Below are positions 1 to 9,962 of a stretch of 64,000 bases of DNA, one piece after another. The stretch lies in assembly GCA_016800925.1 (NCBI GenBank), contig JABCPU010000284.1, forward strand, positions 24,006-88,005. The letters are read 5' to 3'. Under the pieces are notes generated by a model that was given only the letters and a program-made list of their open reading frames with translations, did no database searches and was not told where the DNA came from. This DNA is from Suillus spraguei. Its lineage: Eukaryota > Basidiomycota > Agaricomycetes > Boletales > Suillaceae. Within the stretch, counting starts at the first letter, position 1; the number at the start of each line of letters is the position of its first letter. The position numbers and the translations under genes were made by a program.

Positions 1-1092
1 GGAGAGTGCTGATTTCATAGGTGGAAGGCACACGCCATCAAGGGTGTCAGACGCCGTTTTGAAGACAGGGTCATCGAGGGGGTCAGAGGATGACAAAACA
101 TCTTTTAGGTCAGTGTCAATAAGACAGACAAATAGAGCGTCAGGGAGGAGAGTCTGATCCTCGTTATCATCTTTGCCGGAGTCATAATCAGGCTGGCAAG
201 ACAATGCGTCAGGTACTGCTAATTTAGTACCTGCAACATGGTGTAGTTCGATGTCATAAATAGACAAAATTAATTGCCAATGTGCTTGGCGACGGGTAAG
301 CTTCTGTGCACTTCTAAAGTACAGAAGATTCTTATGGTCGGTGAATACCAGGACTGGGTGTGGATTTCCTTCGAGATAGTGATGCCATTCATTCAATGCC
401 CTGATCACAGCAAGGAGTTCCCAATCAAAGATCTGATAGTTGCGTTCCGCTGGGTTCAAAGACTGTGAGAGGTATGCGCATGGGTGATAGACACCATTCT
501 CATCAGTCTGCAGAAGAACTCCACCAGTTGCTACAAGCAAAGCGTCGGTAGCAATGGCAAATTGCCGAGAGGGATCAGGGTTACGGAGTACTGGTTGGGA
601 TGTGAAGCATCATTTCAATTCTTCGAAGGTGTCCATACATTCAGTTGACCAATCAAAGACCTTATCTTTCCTTGTTAATTTGATAAGGGGTTGAGCGATA
701 TCAGAATAATGGGAGATGAACGTGCGGTAGAAGTTGCAAAGCCGAGGAATGACCAGACATCTTTTACAGATTTCGGAACTGGCCATTCAGCAATTCCCTT
801 GGTCTTGGCGGCATCCATAGCGACTTGTCCAGGGCGAATTATCATACCAAGGTATTCCACTTCTTCTGCATCAAAGGTGCATTTCTCTGGTTTCAAGAAC
901 AGATGTTCCTTTTGTATTCTCATCAAAACCTGTCTTGTCTGTTCGCGATGTTCTGCCATAGTTGTAGAGAAAATCAGGATGTCATCCATGTAGATAACCA
1001 TCCATCCTTCATTGATTTCCTGCTGGAAGGTACAATTCATGTATGCTTGGAAAGTTGCCGGGGAATTGCAAAGACCAAAGAACATGATGTTC
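1..1092 (-). pseudogene. Ty3/gypsy pol remnant: C-terminal half of reverse transcriptase plus RNase H
   Basis: On the minus strand this encodes the second half of a reverse transcriptase. It has an FGL..SPATFQ motif right after the interruption and the catalytic YMDD box at about 981-992. An RNase H domain follows, readable to the window edge, with TDALL (first Asp), the FDWELLAVI Glu region and FTDHKN (Asp). Integrase would lie beyond position 1. The frame is broken twice: a one-base deletion near 731-740 shifts the frame after the SFLGF motif, and an in-frame TGA sits at 610-612. It continues the fragment at 2525-4220; a solo LTR separates the halves. The element cannot make an active polymerase. 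The family call is strong; the exact clade is not determined. Confidence 0.93.
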
Positions 1093-1214
1093 TGTCATAT
1101 ACCGTACATTCAGGTCTGATCCATGGACATCTGGACACCCAATCAACATCCATCCATATCTAATCCATATCCATATCCGACTCAGTCCATCCATCCGATC
1201 TGATCCACTCATCC

Positions 1215-1316
1215 GATCCATGTCCATATCCGATCCGTGTCCATATCCGATCCGTGTTCATATCCGATCCATGTCCATATCCGATCCGTGTCCATATCCG
1301 ATCCATGCTCATATCC
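1215..1316 (+). repeat. Six tandem copies of a 17-bp unit inside the solo LTR
   Basis: Six consecutive 17-mers of the form GATCCRTGTCCATATCC differ only by single substitutions. Degenerate copies continue leftwards to about 1140. The array is confined to the LTR and is not obvious in the related LTR at 10,281-11,036, so it probably expanded in this copy or subfamily. Confidence 0.9.
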
Positions 1317-1923
1317 GAAACTATTCCCGCGCACCTGCGCGTTACTCCTTTTAGGTTAATACCTGTGTCCGGCTTTCGGTTATCTCTGCACCTCTGGCTT
1401 TCGGTTATCTTGACTTCCGTCTTGATAAGATATTTCGTACAAGTCTTATTTCCGAGTTCATAGCCTTGTGTTCCGCAATGCCTCAAACATAGCCTCGGAC
1501 TATCCTTGCTTGCCTTCCGGCATGCTACCTACAGTATATAAACTTGTAGTACAACTCCTGCAGACCTTAGTCTGATTCTTTGTTCCTACTTCTGTATATT
1601 CCTTTGATTACTCTGTATCCTGTTATCATGTCTATATAACTCCGTCTCCGTTCTTGCACTTGGGCTCCGGCCCTTGTAAGCTTCCAACTCAGGCCTATGG
1701 GATTACTCCCTAGGCCGGAGCTTTGATCCTATGTTCTATAATCTGTTCGGACTTCGTCCATCTCTGTCTATCATCTGTTTCACCTCCGACTCTACCTTTG
1801 GTAGTCTTATACTGTCTGTTTCTATTCCGGACCTTGTCCGGAGTAGTCTATACTATCTCTACACCATATCCGGACCTACTCCTCTCTAGTAGCCAACACT
1901 TCCTCTAAGATCCACAGAGCTAC

Positions 1924-2075
1924 GCTCATCCGATCGTCCGATCATCCGCTCCTCCGCTCCTCCGCTCCTCCGCTCCTCCACTCCTCCGCTCCTCCGATCA
2001 TCCGCTCCTCCGCTCCTCCGCTCCTCCACTCCTCCGATCATCCGCTCCTCCGATCATCCGCTCCTCCGCTCCTCC
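1924..2075 (+). repeat. Octamer microsatellite (19 units of GCTCCTCC/GATCATCC) in the solo LTR
   Basis: About 152 bp made of 8-bp units, mostly GCTCCTCC with interspersed GATCATCC or ACTCCTCC variants. It is strongly pyrimidine-rich on the plus strand. It accounts for part of the length difference from the shorter related LTR at 10,281-11,036. Confidence 0.9.
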
Positions 2076-2524
2076 GAGCTCCGGACCTTCGGACCCCTAG
2101 TCCTTCGGATCCATCCTATCCTATCCTCTGACATCTATGGATCATCTTTCCCTCCGGAGCTCTGCTCCTATCCTGCCCTGGACTTTGTCCAACGGTCCAT
2201 CCTTCATCCGTTCTACTTGGAACTTGTTCCAGTAGTGTTACCATTACTCCCTACCCTCCGGAAATAGTTCCGGCGCATTCCCGCGCTCATCCGGAAGTCC
2301 ATTGGAGCTCTGTCGAGCTATCCTGCCTTAGAGTTCGTCCGGACCCTCCATCCGGACTCCACCAGAACTCTCCCTTGGACTTCATCCGAAATTAAGGGCA
2401 CATACTCGGGTAAGGGGCACAGCGTACGAGCTGAGGCCAAGCCCCTTTGACTTACAACCCTTCGGTACAACCCCATGTAAGACCAGGACTTCTTGCTAAT
2501 CTCCGGTTTTGCATGGTCGTAACA

Positions 2525-4220
2525 TGTTCGGTTCGAAGAGGCCGAATTCCGTAGTAAAGGCAGCTTTCCAGCGATCGTCGGGATGGATGCGAATATTATT
2601 ATAACCGGACCGAATATCCATTTTTGTAAAGAACTGTGCATTGTGAAGTCGTGCGACAAGGGAGATAGGAAGTGGGAGTGGATAAGCGTTCTTGACTGTC
2701 CAATCATTGATGTAGCGATAATCTTGACAGGGGCGTAATTCTCCACTCTTCTTTCCCACAAAGAAGAAGCCACTGGCTTGGGGTGACTTCGATTCTGAGA
2801 TAAAACCTTTTGCAATGTTTTCATCAATAAATGTCTTGACGGCAGCGTGTTCTTTTTCCGATAGCGGGTAAACCTTAGACATGCAGGGAATAAAACCGGG
2901 TTTAGTATCGATCCGGTGATCAATACCAGGACGTTCAGGGGGTAGTTTGTTTAATCCGTCTTTAGCAAAGACATCTGCAAAGTCATGCAAATAGTCTGGG
3001 ACCAATTCTTCGAAAGATTTCTTTTTCTTTTCCTTCTCGTCCGTGGTGAATTCCTGAGCTTTGTTACTGTATTTCGGAGGAGGAAGGGAGATTGTGGAGT
3101 AGTTGGGGAGTTGTTCGAGTCGGGAAGTTCCATCACGTGTAAGGGGTGTATCCATGGATACTTCTTCAATAATTCCCATGCTAACTCCATTGGTATCGTA
3201 CTCCACAAGGAATTCTCCATCCCCAAGCTCGTAAGAGGAAATTTCATGGACTTCTGGTGTATGCCAGACATCTTGCATAGTATTGAATTGATCATCATCC
3301 TCTGTCGGAATCAACGAGGGTACGGGTTCTTTTTCATCGGGGATTTCTTCAATTGAAGTGGAAGGAGTATGTTGAAGAGTTTTAGAAGGGACATAGAATT
3401 TGGATAATTTTGGTACGTTGGTATCTCGTCCAGGGATCTCCTCTTCTGCTTTTCTTTTTCCATATTTCTGTTCTTCTATTGGCCGTTGCTCAATAGGTTC
3501 TTGTCCGGCCCGATGCTCGGGTTCAGATTTGTTCTTGCGTTTTTCTGCACGGGGAATCAGTGATACTGCTCGTGGCAGTTGTACACGGGGAGTAGGGTCT
3601 ATAGTACGCGGCATTCGTTCTCCTGGTTCGGGATCTTTGGGAATAGGAGGGATCATGAGAGATCTCGGAAGCTGCGAGTGTTGCCATTTCCTAAGATGGC
3701 AATGGAAAATTAGGGGCAACCCATTCTTCCTTCGATCTGTATTGACGTCGATTTCGATTTCATTCGATTTTGTTGTTCGAGGGAGGACTAGTGTTTCAGC
3801 TGCCCAATCTATACTTGGGTTCATTGCACGTAACCATGGAATTCCCAGAAGGATTTGATCTCTCCTTCCTAGTTTGGTGATATTGAATTTTCCATACATG
3901 GTTCGTTCATCAATTTTGACCACTAGGAGACAGTAGTGTGTGATTGGTCCTCCTTTGATAAGAGTTCCGTCTGCTGTAGTAACTCGAAACGGTGTTTTGA
4001 GTTTTCATCGTGTGATTTGATGGAGTTTCACAAACTCCTCAGAAATGAATGTTCCTGCTGCGCCCGAATCAATAACAGCGGTGGTGTCGACGGATTTCAA
4101 GCGAGTACGCAAGTGAAGAGTGATAGGGACACAAAGTTCTTTTCTTTCACCTACAGCACGTACAAGTCTTAGTAGTACATTGGGAGAAACATACGTCGAA
4201 TCTTTGTTTCTCCAAGTCAA
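2525..4220 (-). pseudogene. Ty3/gypsy pol remnant: aspartic protease, linker and N-terminal half of RT
   Basis: This is the 5' part of the minus-strand pol frame. A retropepsin-like domain with the active-site motif DSGA (VIDSGAAGTF) comes first. A long charged, Pro/Glu-rich linker follows. The first RT blocks come next (CQDYRYIN, FTKMDIRSGYNNIRI) and stop at FGLFEPN, where the solo LTR enters. An in-frame TGA at 4005-4007, in the context CGA TGA, interrupts the protease just after its active site. The pol frame lies -1 relative to gag and overlaps the gag stop, the usual gypsy arrangement for frameshift expression. No ATG is seen at the 5' end, which fits a frameshift product. The RT continues at 1092 downwards. 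Confidence 0.92.
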
Positions 4221-5053
4221 AAATCCTCGACAATCCGCCTTACAGTTTCCTCGCCTTCTTCTTCTTCTTTGACTTCGGCTTGTCGGAGCGGGGTTTCCTT
4301 CTTTCTGTCAGGACAGTTATGAATATGATGTCTGGTCTTTTTGCATCCGAAGCATTGTCCCTTCTTCATGCATTCGGATCTCTCCGTGTTGGAGATTCGA
4401 TCTACGACCATTGTGTTGGAATCACGATTAGGTGTGTAACGTGCATTTCCATAGTTCTTCTTCTTCTGTTGTGGAGCATGACGTGTCCTCATGGCTTGAA
4501 GACGATGATGGGAGTTGTCAATGGAAACACATTGCAGCACAACGTTTCGGAATACTTCTGAGACATCTCCTAGCGCGAAAAGCTTTGTAAGGATGCCCCA
4601 ATTCAGGCCGTCTTGGAAAAATTGGATCTTCGTTGCATCATCAGTGATATGAGCCTTGGCTGCAAGTGCCTCAAAGTCAGCGATATAGGTATGAAGATCT
4701 CCGCTTCCTTGTTTGAGGTCCCTGAGTTTTGTAAGTGCAGTTCCCTTGGTATCCACTGGGTCGAAGGCTTCTTTAAAGCTTTTCATAAAATCCACCATTG
4801 TCCCATAACCAACTTTTTGTCCAGAGGTGTCGGTTGATTGAGCATGGTCAAGGAATTGCTCTTTCCAGGATTGAGCATTCTTTTCAGTCATGAAGGATGT
4901 TATGAAAATGATCTTCTGCTTGTCGGTGGTGTAAAGCTTTTCATTGATGTCGAAGCATAGATTGCATGACTGGATAAATTCGCGAGAGTTGTCGTGATCT
5001 CCATCAAAACTGGTTGGTTGACCGATTTTGTATTCAAATTCTTTGGCTGTCAT
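4217..5053 (-). CDS. Ty3/gypsy Gag with CCHC zinc knuckle
   Basis: An intact 278-residue ORF starts with ATG at 5053. The middle has the retrotransposon gag fold signature (TFMVDFMKSFKEAFDP-like stretch, then a charged helix with KLRDLKQGSGDLHTYIADFE). A zinc knuckle of the form CX2CX4HX4C lies near residues 231-244 (CFGCKKTRHHIHNC), followed by a Glu-rich tail. Gag would assemble the particle and bind element RNA. It lies just downstream of the LTR and leader and overlaps pol in a -1 frame. It is the only intact ORF of this element; pol carries two stops, a frameshift and an insertion. Confidence 0.88.
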   Translation of the reverse strand: MTAKEFEYKIGQPTSFDGDHDNSREFIQSCNLCFDINEKLYTTDKQKIIFITSFMTEKNAQSWKEQFLDHAQSTDTSGQKVGYGTMVDFMKSFKEAFDPVDTKGTALTKLRDLKQGSGDLHTYIADFEALAAKAHITDDATKIQFFQDGLNWGILTKLFALGDVSEVFRNVVLQCVSIDNSHHRLQAMRTRHAPQQKKKNYGNARYTPNRDSNTMVVDRISNTERSECMKKGQCFGCKKTRHHIHNCPDRKKETPLRQAEVKEEEEGEETVRRIVEDF

Positions 5054-5168
5054 ATTTGGCGATTCATCTGGTGAGTTATACTTTCTCGGTGCCTACACAC
5101 GCTGTCTTGCTGTCCATTAGGGCTTATCAGGGTTCAGGGTCGAAGACTGGATAGTCGACGATCAAGTG

Positions 5169-5179
5169 ACTTTAATCTT
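5169..5179 (-). other. Putative self-complementary primer binding site of the gypsy element
   Basis: Read on the minus strand, the 11-mer AAGATTAAAGT lies one base after the end of the LTR (LTR ends at 5181). The same 11-mer read on the plus strand occurs inside the LTR at 5441-5451, where the transcript 5' end is expected about 30 nt after a TATA-like TATTTAAG (5478-5485). An mRNA starting ACTTTAATCTT could therefore pair with its own primer site. That is the self-priming arrangement known for Tf1 of fission yeast. No tRNA-like TGG primer site is seen here. Confidence 0.6.
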
Positions 5180-5180
5180 T

Positions 5181-5597
5181 TGTTACGAACTGGGGTGGCG
5201 TCACCAGCGACAGTGAAAAGACACAGTCGGTCTGCTGGGAAGTTCTACACTGTCCAGAAGAGGACAAGGTGAGAGTACAAGGAATGCGTTCCGAGTACGA
5301 TCAAGAGTTCTGCCTCAAAGACAAGTCTAAGAGGTTCTTCGAGAATAGAGACTAAGGCTAAGGAGTGCTTAGACTTAGAGACGATTCAAGACGACTTAGG
5401 TTGGAGACCTAAGCAAAGGATATTCCAGGTAAAACCCAGTAAGATTAAAGTAAAGAATCTACTACAAGTACAATGTGCTTAAATAGACCAATATGTGCGC
5501 ACGGACCAGAAAGACGTGAGAGTGTAAGTGCGTATCCAAATAAGGAAGGCAACTATAGTACAGATGCTTTGAGCATATGAGTTGGAGTCATGTGACA
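5181..5597 (-). mobile_element. 5' LTR of the minus-strand gypsy element
   Basis: On the minus strand it starts TGTCACATGACTCC at 5597 and ends GTTCGTAACA at 5181, next to the putative primer site and gag leader. Length is 417 bp. It shares TGTCA..CGTAACA ends with the solo LTR at 1093-2524, so the two families are related. A TATA-like TATTTAAG lies at 5478-5485. The partner 3' LTR would be left of the window, so LTR identity and target duplication cannot be checked. The boundary at 5597 rests on the TG..CA rule and is less certain than the one at 5181. Confidence 0.65.
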
Positions 5598-5599
5598 TG

Positions 5600-6068
5600 A
5601 TATACAAGTAAGAAGACAAGATGAGAATGAATAGGGGCACGTACGACTGTAACAGTGGCAGGTTTGTCCACCAACTTTGTGCCCTCATGGCCAGGAGGAC
5701 ACCTCTCAAGCAACTTCTCCTCTTTCTCCTCATTATGCCCAGTGTTCTTTGGGGATATCAATTTGCTATATCTTGCAATATCAATCTGCATCTTAACTGT
5801 CATGAAGGAATTTGAATGATCAAACACATTTTCAACATCTGCAGGAAGACCCACTGGGATTTTTATATGCCTTTATGAGTACATCAGCCAAGCGATCGCA
5901 CGCCATCACCAGATCAGTGTCCAGGTTTGGAGAAGGTATAACTGGTTCTCCTCCAGTCTTCTCTGCATTGAATTTTTGTTCGGTATATGCCCCTGCTTCA
6001 TGAGTGACAGCCAGGGCCCAAGTGTGCCAGATTTTTATGTCACAAGTGGACATGGAAGAAGTGTTCAT
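5600..6068 (-). pseudogene. Unidentified coding relic next to the gypsy LTR
   Basis: Two overlapping minus-strand frames look protein-like. The upstream frame (6068 downwards) reads WALAVTHEAGAYTEQKF then DTDLVMACDRLADVLIKAYK. A second frame (from about 5854) carries on with LPADVENVFDHSNSF and KLISPKNTGHNEEKEEKLLE. A single frameshift near 5840-5870 would join them. The frame runs into the gypsy LTR boundary, so the retroelement probably landed in or beside it. I do not recognise the family. It may be an old transposon-associated gene. Confidence 0.3.
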
Positions 6069-6315
6069 GTTGCAAGTTGATATTGGGAAATCAGACGCTG
6101 AATGCTGGATGTCCAGACTTTGGTGTTAAAGGGGGTGGAGATAGTGAGGATCAGATAAGGGAACCTTGGATGATGTTGGCTTTCAAAGCTGTATTATCAT
6201 CCATTGCTCAATGAAATACCAGATGATTGGAAGTGTGCTGGATATCTAATATTCATTTGTCGAGACCTGGGTTTGGAACTTGGCATCTCATAGGGCAACC
6301 ACTTTTTGCACCCTG

Positions 6316-6790
6316 GTGTCCACATTCTACAAGACAACATAAGCGCCATAAAAGGCCATGTCAAGCAGAGACTCAGGTCTCGGAACTCGGAACTCGGAAC
6401 TTGGTAAGCTTCATCTGATTTTTGGGGGTCGTAACTGGGTGTCTTGTAGGGCAACACAAGCCTCGCACCCCGCTTTCCACATTCTACAAGACAACCTAAG
6501 CGCCATAAAGGCCATTTCAAGAGATCACTTGCTGCTCCTGGAACTTGGTATGCTTCACTTGAATTTCGGGGGTCGGAACTGGGTGTCTCATATTGACTGA
6601 ATTATGTGTCGAGACCCAGGTCTCGGAACTCGGAACTTGGTATGCTTCATCTGATTTCGGGGGTTGGAGCTGGGTGTCTTGTAGGGCAACACAAGCCTCG
6701 CACCCCGCTTTCCACATTCTACAAGACAACCTAAGCGCCATAAAAGGCCATGTCAAGACAGCACCTGCTGCTCCGGGAACTCAGTAACTG
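6316..6790 (+). repeat. Tandem duplication, about 235-bp unit, with short internal inverted repeats
   Basis: The segment 6437-6510 recurs almost exactly at 6672-6745, and the flanking GGTCTCGGAACTCGGAAC stretch recurs at about the same spacing. A partial third copy of the core ACATTCTACAAGACAAC lies at 6322. Within each unit GTCTTGTAG faces CTACAAGAC about 45 bp away, so each unit can form a stem. No coding sense is evident. Confidence 0.8.
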
Positions 6791-6859
6791 TGATTTATTA
6801 CCTCCTCTGATTTGGATGATATGCAACTCCCTCAGCTCTGTCATGTCTACAATTATCAT

Positions 6860-7240
6860 ACACATGGGCCCACCTGTCTATATTTTATACCACCCTCGGC
6901 CCACCCGTCTAATAAATATTTATATAACACTCTCGGCCCACCCGTCTAATACCCGTCTAATTTAATGTGTCTGGGCCCACCCATGTATGTGATAACAAGT
7001 ACCCTTCACATACCTGTCTATTCAATACACATCTACCTTGATACACCCATCTACATGATATCCAACTACCTCGGCCCATCCGTCTACCAGATATTTATGT
7101 ACATCGGCCCACTCATCTACTCTACATATTCCTTGCATGGGCCCACCCGCTGTCATCGGGAATAATATTCCTCCCGGCCCATCCATCATCAACGAGGATA
7201 TTTCTACCATGGGCCCATGGTCCGCTGGCCCGTATCATAT
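6860..7240 (+). repeat. Degenerate array built on CGGCCCACCCGTCTA
   Basis: About ten diverged copies of a core resembling CGGCCCACCCGTCTA alternate with AT-rich spacers such as ATATTTATATAACA, at roughly 30-45 bp spacing. The pattern resembles the internal repeats of the solo LTR at 1093 and may be the internal array of another decayed LTR. No coding sense. Confidence 0.65.
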
Positions 7241-7511
7241 GGGATATTATGCACGTCCGTTCACTCGTATAATACGGAGATAGTTCACTGTAATATGTGC
7301 ACCAATGCCAACTCCTATACCTCGTCTGGTGGTCCAGATACAAAGGAATGGACAAAGAAACTTCCTGGTTACTTGCCACAGAACTCGGAAATGTGTCAGA
7401 TCTTGTAGTGGATTTCCACTCAGCATATCTGGACAAACCTGGTCCTATTGCTTGAAAGTACATAATGAAATACAAGTACATTGAGGGCAGCAACGGAAAT
7501 CCGGATCCGGA

Positions 7512-8497
7512 CTAAGCACCAGTCTCCATTTCACCTCCGGCACCCCCAGTCTCTTCCCCAGTTCCATCCATCATCTCCTCTCCAGTCCCATCCACCACCT
7601 CTTCAACCTCCTCACCAGTGCCATCCCTTTTGGATCCGGCAGGAACGGAAAGCCTTAATCCGGTCCAGATCTCCTCAAGGAGCAGGGCCTGGAACTCCCT
7701 CTGCTGTTGGAGGAAGGCCTCCATGGTAGTACTCATCTGCTCCATTGCAATCCAACTCCCTTCCACTGCTGTAATGCCATCCTGGAGGAGTCTGTTGGTC
7801 CGAGCCAGCTCCATGACAATGCCATTAGCAGCGGCCACCCAAGCCTGATCATCATACTCAACAATCTCCTCATCCATACCTTCTATGGTCATCGGATTGG
7901 AAAAGACATCCACTTCCAGCACATCTGGAGTGGGGCTCCTCTGATGGCCCTTGCCCTTGCCCTTCGGAGACGGAGTACCAACAGGACGCTGCCTCTTCCG
8001 GCCCTTGGGTCCCTTGACGGATCCGGGCCTTCCAAGACAAGTGGCCTTGTCCTTCTGGCAGATGTCACAGGACTTGATTTGCAAACGTCAAAATCAACAG
8101 ATCTGAAGGTTTTCGGACGACTCACCCAGGGATTCTTCTCAGCATCACCCCACTGACACATCCGGTCCTTAGTGATGCAATGGGAGCAGTACCCATCCTT
8201 TGCTCTAAATGCAGGAGCAGCCTTGGCCTTGCCAATCCATTAGGATCTGGATCTGGAAGAGTCCACATCACTCACCTGAGCCTCAATCAGAGCCTTCCGT
8301 CTCTTTTCCTCCATTTCCCTCCAGATCTCTGCCAACTCAATCTGCTTCAGCTCCTCCTGCCTCCTCTGCTCCTCCGCCTCTTTATGTTTCTGTTCTGCTT
8401 CGGCCTCAGCTGCAGCCTTGGCAGCAGCCAATTGTTGTTCCAGATCCACCACAATGTCAGCAGCAGACTTGGGGGCATTGGATTTCTTTCCAGACAT
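7512..8497 (-). CDS. Spliced cysteine-cluster (putative zinc-binding) protein, transposon-associated type
   Basis: Three exons give 294 residues: 8497-8276, 8227-8126 and 8072-7512. The introns are 8275-8228 (GTGAGT, CTAAT branch) and 8125-8073 (GTGAGT), both in phase 0. Exon 1 is an Ala/Glu/Lys-rich coiled coil. Exon 2 carries CSHCITKDRMC (CX2CX6C). Exon 3 opens with SCDICQKDKATC (CX2CX6C), a basic KGRKRQRP patch and an acidic Gly/Glu tail. The two half-clusters are joined only by splicing, which supports the model. Agaricomycete genomes carry many such two-cluster genes near transposons; their function is unknown and DNA or RNA binding is only inferred. Reading is open, so it may be expressed. 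Confidence 0.72.
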
Positions 8498-9440
8498 GAT
8501 TTAGAGCAAGTGTTGTTGACAGGGATATGAAGTGGGGGTAGGAATCACTTTGGACGTCTGCCGTCCATATATCTGTTGGATTACAGACTCAGCACTACAA
8601 CCATCAAACTTCTCCATTGTCCCGCATTAATCTTGTCTGATCTGGTGTCTTGCTACTTAAGGGTCTTATATAGAACGTGTATACAGTGACAACACAACTA
8701 TACAGGGATAAGACTTCTTGCCAGTCCTTAAGTACACGGTCTCCGACTTTCTACTTTGTGGGAGATAATGTGCTGAGTTCTTGGGTGGGTATCTTTCAAC
8801 GGTCTTTCTCTTGAAGATCTGTGTGAAAGTGTTGAGTTTGAGATTGAAGTAGTGTTGTATAGTAGGTATGTTTCACCCTAGTAGATCATGTTTCAACCTA
8901 TGATAGTATGTTTCAACTTTGTTGTGTTCTCCAAGTGCATGCCTCCCCTTCCTTTGAAAGAGAGAGTCTTTAGATCTGTGTATGTAAAGCTTAGTCTGAG
9001 AGCTGTTAGATATTATAAAGTCAACCCCTGTAAGGTAGTATATAATGCAGAATAGATATAGATTTCTTAGTCTTACTTCAAGTCTAGTATGCCTACACTT
9101 TCAGTTCTTATGGTTCTCACACGGTTGGAGACAAGAGTGTAAAGTGGGAAGCTGTTATTACAGGTAAAAATGGGCTCCTTATATACCTTTTGGAGGCCCT
9201 GCTTACTAAGCATGATTCTACACATAGATTGGTAAGAAACCTTCCTATTTAGTGTGTTGAGTCAGCTTATTTTACTAAGTACATTATAAATACAGTGATT
9301 TCTTACAAAGCATGACAAAAGGCTGTTGGGTCATCTCAGGGATTGGTCATGCAAAAGCTGAAAAACCAAGCCTTTTGGGTGAGCTTACTCATCCTTTTTA
9401 CTAAGTAGATTACAAATAAAGTTCAAATCTTACAAAGATC
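8498..9440. other. Non-coding, AT-leaning flank of the cysteine-cluster gene
   Basis: No supported gene. The part next to 8497 would hold the promoter of the minus-strand cysteine-cluster gene. A short threefold repeat of ATGTTTCAAC/CACC lies at about 8867-8925. Two diverged direct repeats around TTTACTAAGTA..ACAAAGCATGA occur near 9270-9320 and 9395-9455. This looks like transposon debris. Confidence 0.4.
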
Positions 9441-9447
9441 TTACAAA

Positions 9448-9545
9448 GCATGATAAATCATGACAAAACACAATGAGTCAAGTCTGAAAGTTTTATAAAT
9501 CATGACAAAACATGATGAGTCAAGTCTGAAAGTCTTATAAATCAT
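9448..9545 (+). repeat. Two direct repeats of about 47 bp
   Basis: The segment AAATCATGACAAAACA..ATGAGTCAAGTCTGAAAGTYTTAT occurs twice in tandem with few differences and begins a third time. It is AT-rich and has no coding sense. Confidence 0.75.
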
Positions 9546-9709
9546 CAAATTTGAGAATAGAAAGTTCTGGAATAAAATGAAAAGGGGATAGAATATGAAG
9601 GAACTAAATTGAAGTAAAAATATAAAAGACAATCAAAGTGTGAGCAAAAAATATGGGACAACTTAGAGATATAGTATGCACTGTTGGATCTTTCCTATCA
9701 CTCCTTCTT

Positions 9710-9962
9710 TGTCACAACCCACAAATGAATTAACACAAGGGCAGAGACTAGGACTCAAACTAAGGTTATCACCAGGAAAGAGAGAGGAGCAAGGACATCT
9801 TGGATTGCTACTATGTAGATACAAGAGGTTTGAACTAAAGAACTACTACAGCGAAACTAGCTAACTATATACACATATTGAAACTGAGATGTAAACTGAG
9901 TTTGAAACTACTAGCCAATCATAAAATAGAAACGAGAATCGTACGATGTGATAGTTGTGACA
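9710..9962. mobile_element. Possible small solo LTR or terminal-inverted-repeat element
   Basis: The segment opens TGTCACAAC and closes GTTGTGACA, a perfect 9-bp terminal inverted repeat with TG..CA ends. The flanking pentamers are TTCTT (9705-9709) and TTGTT (9963-9967), a near-match that could be a mutated target duplication. At 253 bp it would be a short LTR or a MITE-like element. There is no internal coding sequence. Confidence 0.4.

Larger units (their letters stand above)
1093..2524 (+). mobile_element. Solo LTR (1,432 bp) inserted in the RT gene, with 5-bp target duplication
   Basis: The insert begins TGTCATATACC and ends GGTCGTAACA, the TG..CA termini of an LTR. The 5-bp sequence TGTTC lies immediately before it (1088-1092) and immediately after it (2525-2529). 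Removing the insert plus one TGTTC copy rejoins the RT reading frame. No internal retroelement sequence is present, so it is a solo LTR left by LTR-LTR recombination or an equivalent deletion. Its terminal parts resemble the LTR at 10,281-11,036. It contains two internal tandem arrays (annotated separately). Orientation is uncertain; plus is chosen by similarity to the 10,281 LTR, which follows a polypurine tract. Confidence 0.9.

Noticed and set aside
691..1163. Plus-strand open frames over the pol region
   Set aside because: They are mirror frames of the minus-strand RT and RNase H coding sequence and carry no motif.
1215..1316. Possible CRISPR-like array
   Set aside because: The 17-bp units are contiguous with no unique spacers; this is a eukaryotic LTR minisatellite.
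1254..1463. Repeat-encoded ORFs in the solo LTR (DPCPYPIRV-type repeats)
   Set aside because: They arise from the 17-bp tandem array; low complexity and no start context support.
6860..7240. Possible CRISPR array at the CGGCCCACC repeats
   Set aside because: Spacing is irregular and repeats are degenerate; the genome is fungal.
7618..8156. Plus-strand ORFs over the cysteine-cluster gene
   Set aside because: They are antisense shadows; the minus strand has splice-consistent coding with paired cysteine motifs.
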